From the NCBI GenBank assembly GCA_030674155.1, contig CM060342.1, forward strand, positions 8,570,065-8,634,064: 64,000 nt of DNA, given 5' to 3'. The stretch comes from Stramonita haemastoma. Lineage: Eukaryota > Mollusca > Gastropoda > Neogastropoda > Muricidae. The notes under the pieces are model-generated. The model saw nothing but the letters and a program-made list of their open reading frames with translations. It was not told the origin of the DNA and searched no databases. Both the position numbers and the translations under genes were made by a program. Of the stretch, positions 48,709 to 64,000 are shown in pieces. Within the stretch, counting starts at the first letter, position 1. Every line of letters begins with the position of its first letter.

Positions 48709-50423
48709 TGTGTGCGCGCATGCTCGTATAGGTGTGCAAACTTGTTTTCTTATATGCATGTTCGTATATGTGTACAAATTTGTTTTCTTAAATGTATGTG
48801 TTTTCCACATACTTTTCTGTTTGGAAAAGACTCCATGTCATCCTGTCAACAGCAAGCATCTAATGTAGAGGTTAGAGAAAATTTCTGAAACAAGGGAGTT
48901 GACTCTTTAAAGTTCAGTGAGTGTACTGAGTAGCTTCCCTTTGATAGACACCACTCCCACCCCACCCCCAAAAATCACCAATGTTCCATCTTGGTAAGTT
49001 TTTAGCCCCAAATAGTTTTTCAGCTTTTGGTGAAAAAGCTTTTTGGTTCCAAACTAATCCTTAGAGAAAAACTGGTTGGAAATTTTTTAATTTTATAACC
49101 CTGCTCGTTCCATATTTTCGATTGTTTTTCTTTTGCTGTATCTGTACTTAACCCCCCCCCCCCCCCCCCCAAATCACACTAAAAAAAAAAAAAAAAAATT
49201 AAAAAGCCATAAAAGAAAACAAACAAAAGCAACAAATAATCCAAACCAACAAACAAGAAGATTTTTTAAAAAAACAACAACAAAACTTAAACAACCAAAT
49301 GAAGAGTATGATGTTTAACCTCATTACTGCGCTGTTGTCAAACAGCGTTTGTCATAGAAGCCGTCGCCAGCAGTGCTCAGTTGACGATCGCTGTTCATCA
49401 TGATTTAACGCTCTCTCTGTTTCGTCCAGCATGAGCCTGAGCAAAATATGATAGCAGCGAAAGGGTTAAGAGGAACACCATGATCATTCTATATAATAGC
49501 AGCGAAAGGGTTAAGAGGAACACCATGATCATTCTTCTTTCACAAGCAGATTACCCAACCTTCCTTCAAAGCCGAATTCAATTCACTTGGATAACAAAAT
49601 TACTGATTGCTTGAATCAGTTCATGGTGCTACCTCTCTCAAGTTTTCAAATCTAGATGTGACTTTTAATTCAACTGGTTGAGATTATTTGTTTGATTTTT
49701 ATGTCTTCAAATAGGAAGAAACAATATTCTCATCATTTCACTTAGAGTACACTTTTTTTTTTTATCTAAACGAAAACAACCTGTAACAAAAGGATTGTAC
49801 TGCTTTCTTTTTAAGTCACGAAAAGGGATGAAAACACAAAATTCAACATGGCACTGTACAAGAATGGCAGAGGCAGTATCAACGGTAATTGTTACAAGAC
49901 ATACGTATACACTTGAGACATGCTGTATCATTATCTATTACGCTTTTTCATACATTAGAAGATGCTTAAGAAACAAAAACAAGGGTCGATACTTGATGCA
50001 AAGGACACAAAACACCCCCCACCCCTACCTTACATCTTTCATTATCATCATCCTTTTTTCTGTTTTATTTTTTAAGCATGTATTAGTATGGAAATAAGTG
50101 TCAAAATCACCACAAAGTGAACAGACATACAAATGAGAAGATGTAGAAGAAAAAAAATATTAGAAAAATAAATAAATGAAAAATAAACATACTTCAGAGG
50201 TACTAAAATTCAAGGTAATTTTTTTTTTTTTTATCTACTTCAGTGCTCATTAAGAACTAGTAACAAAGCTTTTGAAAATTGTGAAAAGCAATTTTTTTTC
50301 AGAAGATGTACACATCAAATAAAAAGAAAGGAATTCCCTTTTGTTAAATCTCAGCCACAGAAACGTTTGCCTAACTTTCTGTGATCTTGCTGGCACAGTG
50401 TATATATATGTATATATATATAT

Positions 50424-50510
<87 letters not shown>

Positions 50511-50945
50511 TACCCTTCATTATGCAGTTGAATTGCACATTGGTAATGAGCAATGATATTGTTACATATTTATCGTAGAGCAATTCTGTAAGAAAAAAAA
50601 ATCATTATTTCCAGACTCCAAGCACAACAATATTTATTATTGTCAACAAATGGTGTGTAAGGCAAATTATGTACACAGCAAAAACATTTAACATACATAC
50701 ATGTTGTCTCTCATCCACACATACTCACAACACACATATTCTCACCCCCACCCCACCCCTTTTCTCCCTTCCCTCTCTCACACACACACCCACACATGCG
50801 CACTACAAACATTCACTCACACAAAATCACACATGGATACATACAGGCTCGTGCTCTTGTGGAATTGTAGGTATGCAAGTAACACACATTCATTTAAGTG
50901 TTTGTTGTAACAAACTGGAGACACACACACAAGATCAACATCAAT

Positions 50946-51009
<64 letters not shown>

Positions 51010-52333
51010 ACAAACAAACAAAAAAAAATCCTCGAAGCATCTGTACAAATCTAAGTGACTAGATCAACATGGAATTCACCACAAATGTTGAGAGTGTGTG
51101 ATACATATACTTCACACCCATGAGAATTCTGCTCATAGTAAATGCCTCAATCAATGAATCCATTGTGTTCTACAGACTAAAGACAGACAGACCCAGGCCA
51201 GACTACTGTGTAAATATAAATACTCAGCTAAGGAACCGTTTGTTTAGATTCTGAGTTTAATTCCCGGAGGCTGACTTCATAAGTTATGACGTTGATTGTG
51301 CCATCCTGTCACGTTCGTACAGCTCTGAGAGAGTGGACTAAAGGCTGAACTTTGCGTGTACATAAACAAACATGTGCACAGACACACACCCACACACACA
51401 TACAGGCACAAACACACACAAGCATACACACATACATGCACACACACACACACTCATGCACACACATACATGTATGTGTACACACACAAACAATCTGGGA
51501 GCTGAATTTATCATTCTGTATAACTGCATGACTTGTCATACATATGAACACTTCCAGGTGTTATGTATGTATGATTATGTTTGGGTTTTGGGGTGGGGTG
51601 GGAGGGGGGGTTACTTTTATCATGTAGATGTGCCAGTGTGGTGCATATAAATTTTGTATGAATTATCCATACATATCATCATTTTTGTCGCCCTATTCTC
51701 TGTAAATATCTACAAACGCCATTTACTTTCCATAACAAAGGTATCACAAACTGTTTTGTATTCCGTTGCTGTTTTGCGAAAGATTTATGTAATTTTTTTT
51801 CTCATGAAAATGGCCATCCACATGAAACTTATGCTGCTGTAACAGAAGAAAAAAATATCACCTGGAATAAGTGTTTGATTAAAAACAAAATAGTCCACTC
51901 GCTGACAACAACAAAATTAAAAAATATATATATCAAGCAACTATAGAATTAAAACACTGTGATGGTACATCTCTTATTGGTTTTTTGCAGTGCCTCTGGT
52001 AGAGTCGTTTAGGGCTGCGCTCACTGATCAAGCAATGATCAACACATTCAGTTAACCAATCATGATCTAAAAGAAAACAAAAACTGATAATTAGCATGTT
52101 CGGTAACTAATAATCAACATGTTCATTTGAGTATGCCAGTTTCTTTGTGCCTAAAGACTGATTTTGGAACTTGTTTGTAATGAAGCAACAGAATTGGATT
52201 ATGCATTTTTCTTATGGGTTGCCAATATTCTTGAAAAATGCATCACTTTTTACCTCTCCCTCTCTCTCTTTCAATTTCTTGCCTTTATACTGCAATGTGT
52301 GCTTCCACTTCATGTATGCACACGCACACACAC

Positions 52334-52364
<31 letters not shown>

Positions 52365-53070
52365 GCACGTCACTCACATGGAACTCTCATGAACGCAAAA
52401 CAAGCGCAAATGCACACCACACGCAATGTCACACACATTTCAACATCATTGTCCAACTGTACACACACACAGACAAGGAAAGGCAGCTCAATAACATTGA
52501 CGTCTTCATGAACTCATAACAAGCAACACCAACCAAAATGTAGTACTATGACAGAAGTAGACTGCACATTCCAGTTCCATCGTTTTGACAGGATAATCAG
52601 TCACAAATCTGATTGCATGACGAGAATTTACAGGGGGGGAAGGGGGGGGGGGGGGGCAAAAAATGCAGTGAGATAATCACGAAGCTGTCTGTCGCCCATT
52701 TACCATCATTTTCTCTGTGATCAGTTATTGTTCATCTTTCCAAACAACTTTCAAAAAAAAAAAAAAAAAAATCACTAGATCATAGTCTCAATTAAAGAGT
52801 ATGTACCAACTTGGTATGCAACAAACATTTACCATTCCAAACTGTACCGTTTTTGCTAACACTCACAAAAAACTATTTTCTGTATATATAAATATACAGA
52901 TCTGCTATATCTCCAAACTATTGCATACTATTCAAATCCTGCAGGTTTAAAAAAAAAAAAATCATGGCAGACTTGAAATATCTGAGATGACAATGACTTG
53001 TAAGTTGAACCATCAGTTAACCATTTAAAAAAAAAAAAAACCACCTTACAATCTTTCCACAAATCTCCTC
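47450..53070. other. Spacer between two convergent genes, no gene seen
   Basis: AT-rich with microsatellites (48630-48715 GT, 50426-50505 GA, 50948-51003 CA, 52320-52365 CA), poly-C (49150-49170), poly-G (52640-52656) and a SINE A tail (47495-47575). The right part may be TRAF4 3' UTR. No conserved exon found. Confidence 0.5.
49315..49469. mobile_element. Candidate piggyBac-type MITE (about 150 bp)
   Basis: TTAA at 49315-49318 and 49466-49469. The right end in reverse reads CCCTTTCGCTGCTATCATA, a typical piggyBac-family end; the left end CCTCATTACTGCGCTG is only a weak match. The right end plus flank is then tandemly duplicated with a 45-bp period (49451-49535). Confidence 0.4.
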
Positions 53071-60762
<7,692 letters not shown>

Positions 60763-61127
60763 CTGAAACACACACACGGGCAAAACCCCATCAAGGTATG
60801 TGGAGAGAGAGAAAAAAAAAAGAAGAAGAAAGAAAACGAAACTAAACTGTCACACTGAACAGCAATCTAATGACACCTAGCTTCGCTCTTTAAGACGCCT
60901 TTTTAACCAGACACACACCACACCATTTCACTGGTTGAGAACTAAAACCCAACTATCCTTTTTCCTGCTCCCTAACATAAAAAGAAACAGGACAGGAGTG
61001 GCTGGCAAGTCCATGATATTCTTCAAGGCTCGTGTAGGAGAAAAAGAGAGAAAGAAAGAAGAAAATGAAGTTGAAGATGGTTAGACTACGCGCTTTGCTC
61101 CACGGTTCTTTTAGGACGCTCTTCTTG
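60763..61127. other. TRAF4 intron 1 (part), nothing notable
   Basis: Sequence upstream of the first TRAF4 exon seen. No RING-coding exon was found on the minus strand. Confidence 0.5.
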
Positions 61128-61440
61128 TGGGGGCGGGATAGCTAAGGGGTCAGAGCGCTGGCTTTCCCCAAGTCAAAGTTAAGCACCATCGAGCGTTTTA
61201 ATACCACTTGGATGGGTGACCGTTTGCACGCCTTGGCTTAAAAAGGCTACAGTCCCCCCAGTTAACCCAGCTTTAAAAATGAGTACCTGCCCTCTTTAGG
61301 GTCAGGGAAGGTAAAGCAGCGAGGGAGAGGAGATGGGCGCCGCCCTCAATATGCTGGCCCCTAGAGAAGCTGAGGTCTCTGATGCCTCGTTCCCTACGAC
61401 CACATAGGTAATGGGACACCTTAACCTTTTTCCCCTTTAC
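61128..61440 (+). mobile_element. SINE family C, best copy (tRNA/5S-like chimera)
   Basis: gggcgggatagctaagggg then cagagcgctggct resembles a tRNA A box. It is followed by aagttaagcaccatcgagcg and cttggatgggtgaccgt, which match the internal control region of 5S rRNA genes. Body and end are shared with 9200 and 21663. Confidence 0.7.
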
Positions 61441-61974
61441 CCTCTCTTTTAAGTTGTGGGAGTAGCTCAACAATCTTTCGACAACTCTTTTTTTTTTTTT
61501 ACCTTTTCAAAGGAAAACTGAACAACAGAGTTCACTGTGACCTAACCACAGTTAAAAAAAAATTAAGCTTAACAATCCTCTGCCTAACTCTGCAGTGTTG
61601 ATTCTAGGATTTCAAAAAAGGGGGCCCATGGGCCCCCTGAAATGAAAAAAAGGGGGCATTTGCCCCCTCCCCCCTTTTCTCTTCATAAAAAAGGGGACAA
61701 GTAGTAAATAGTATATTTTGCTCATAATACCGTTAGTACTCTGATTTCTGCTATTTTTCAAGAACGAGAAACAAAACAAACAAGATGGTATGTAGGCAGA
61801 CAGGATTTAATATACACCTTATGTATTGCAACTGGTCTGTGAAACGATTTTCCTACACAGGAAAGAGAGAGTTTGAGGGGGGGGGGGGGGAGAGAAAGGG
61901 GGGGGGGGGGGAGATTGTGGTACATTCACATGTGGATGGATACATACTACATAGATACAGGAGGAGATGCATTG

Positions 61975-62870
<896 letters not shown>

Positions 62871-63024
62871 CGATAGTCTACCCTATGCCATCATTATTGT
62901 TGCCAAGCACGGGCTACTTGTCTAGCCAGATCTGAAAAAACCGCCTTGAAAACTCGTCTGCCAGCTTTGAACCCTGCTGGGACGCGGCCTCTTCCACTAA
63001 CACCACTAACGATCTCTGTAACAA

Positions 63025-63100
63025 TGACGTCACTTGTTTCAGAAGTCACGGCTCCTTTGAAAATGACGTAATGACGTAACTGAGTAGGGAAATGACGTCA
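63025..63100. promoter_or_regulatory. Cluster of four CRE/ATF-type sites
   Basis: TGACGTCA at 63025-63032 and 63093-63100; TGACGTAA at 63064-63071 and 63072-63079. These match CREB/ATF binding palindromes. They lie upstream of the visible TRAF4 exons, probably in intron 1, and inside the TIR element. Confidence 0.45.
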
Positions 63101-63364
63101 GACCAGCCGCTTTGTGATGGTTGAGACGACTGTAGGCGCTACTCAGTGCATCCTGCTGTCCCTGGGGTATCAACGTAATGACCCAACGCCTGTAGCGCTA
63201 TTTTGAAACTATACAAACGGCAGTTGGGGGGGCGCACTGTTTGTTCAAATATGCGCTATCCACAGTTTTTTTGCGTCCGTTAGGGCGCACTGGTCACATT
63301 ATTTTGCGGCAAAGTTGAAAAAAATGCGGGAATCCCGCAAGGGCGCACCCTAGAATCAACACTG

Positions 63365-64000
63365 ACTCTGTATAACTTTCGCAAAGGCAACTGAAGAAAG
63401 CATATCTCGTTCGGACTCAAAAACACGACAAGAGTTCGCAGTGATCTAACCATGGCTAAAACCAGTCCAAAAAAAAAGGACCCGTTTCTCTAAGTTCTGG
63501 GAGTAGTTTAACAATCATTGGCCGAATTCTGTTTACAGAGGGAACTGAAGAAAACATTTCTCGCTGGGACTCACAGACACGACAGAGTTTGCAGTCATCT
63601 AACCATGGTAGAAAACCTGTCAAGGTGGACCCGTTTCTTGAAGTTGTGGGAAGAGTTTAGTAGTTGAACAATTCTCCTCCTAATTCTCCTTACTTTTGGC
63701 AAAAGGTAACTGAGAAAACACCTGCAGATGTCCACGGTGTAAGACGAGCTTGTGTGACAACTAAATGGTGTGCATGCACATTCCTCGCAGTTGTAAATCT
63801 TCTTTCGAATTCTTTCTAAGGATTAGCTTCACGTTCTTCCGATATTTTGTTTTGGGGGTTTTTGTTTTGTCTCTGTTTTGTTTTTGTTTTGTTTTTGGTG
63901 GGGTTTATTTGGTTTGTGTGGGGTTTTTTGTTGCTTCTGTTTTGTTTTTAACGCTGTGTTCAGTGTATTTTTAATCTTTTCCTTTTCTTTCTTTTTTTTT
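63365..64000. other. Right edge: spacer or TRAF4 intron
   Basis: Contains three degenerate direct repeats of about 110 bp at 63375-63480, 63505-63610 and 63625-63700 (gaa.aca..tctcg.tgggactca...cacgaca.agtttgcagt.atctaaccatgg). No exon was recognised. Confidence 0.5.

Noticed and set aside
63725..63800. Possible upstream TRAF4 exon (cys-containing, before a gcag|gtgtt donor on the minus strand)
   Set aside because: Phase and residues do not fit a RING (no C-x2-C...CGHRFC), and nothing links it to the exon at 60711-60762.

Overview
This window is nuclear DNA from an animal, most likely a marine gastropod mollusc. The genes are intron-rich, with GT/AG introns and many small phase-matched exons. 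The orthologues recognised (delta-tubulin, ERK5/MAPK7, TRAF4) are metazoan. Introns and spacers are crowded with SINEs, LINE 3' fragments, MITEs and very long CA/GT, GA/CT and poly-G tracts. The gastropod assignment is inference from the repeat style and from the short cysteine-rich secreted genes; no mitochondrial or rRNA marker is present.

Layout, left to right. (1) 1754-5305, minus strand: a four-exon gene for a small secreted ten-cysteine protein with prokineticin/astakine-type spacing. One intron is filled by a 36-bp minisatellite. (2) 7532-17024, minus: complete six-exon TUBD1 (delta-tubulin), with a 1.7-kb minisatellite in intron 1. (3) 17025-20194: head-to-head spacer, probably holding the TUBD1 and MAPK7 promoters. 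(4) 20195-33050, plus: complete ten-exon MAPK7 (ERK5) of about 1,465 residues, with N-terminal kinase domain, NLS-like basic stretch, very long Gln/Pro/His-rich tail and conserved C-terminal end. (5) 33051-42291: repeat-rich spacer. (6) 42292/42325-47029, plus: a four-exon gene for a membrane-anchored protein with two copies of an eight-cysteine module I do not recognise. (7) 53071-60762, minus: six exons of TRAF4. The first (RING) exon is not in the window, so the gene is 5'-truncated by the right edge. (8) 61593-63364: a TIR-bounded element carrying a cluster of CRE-type TGACG motifs, followed by spacer.

The genes do not form an operon. MAPK7 (growth-factor/stress kinase) and TRAF4 (zinc-finger/MATH adaptor) are both signalling genes, but their closeness cannot be read as functional from this sequence. 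TUBD1 serves centrioles and basal bodies.

Two points matter for reuse. First, otherwise conserved exons carry six single-base frame breaks, five in or near C/G runs. They look like assembly indels, so translated ORFs under-call TUBD1 and MAPK7. Second, at least four tandem repeats begin exactly at an exon-intron boundary and copy the splice site in every unit. This recurring pattern, together with the two-module cysteine-rich protein and the TQY activation loop in ERK5, is the most interesting content.
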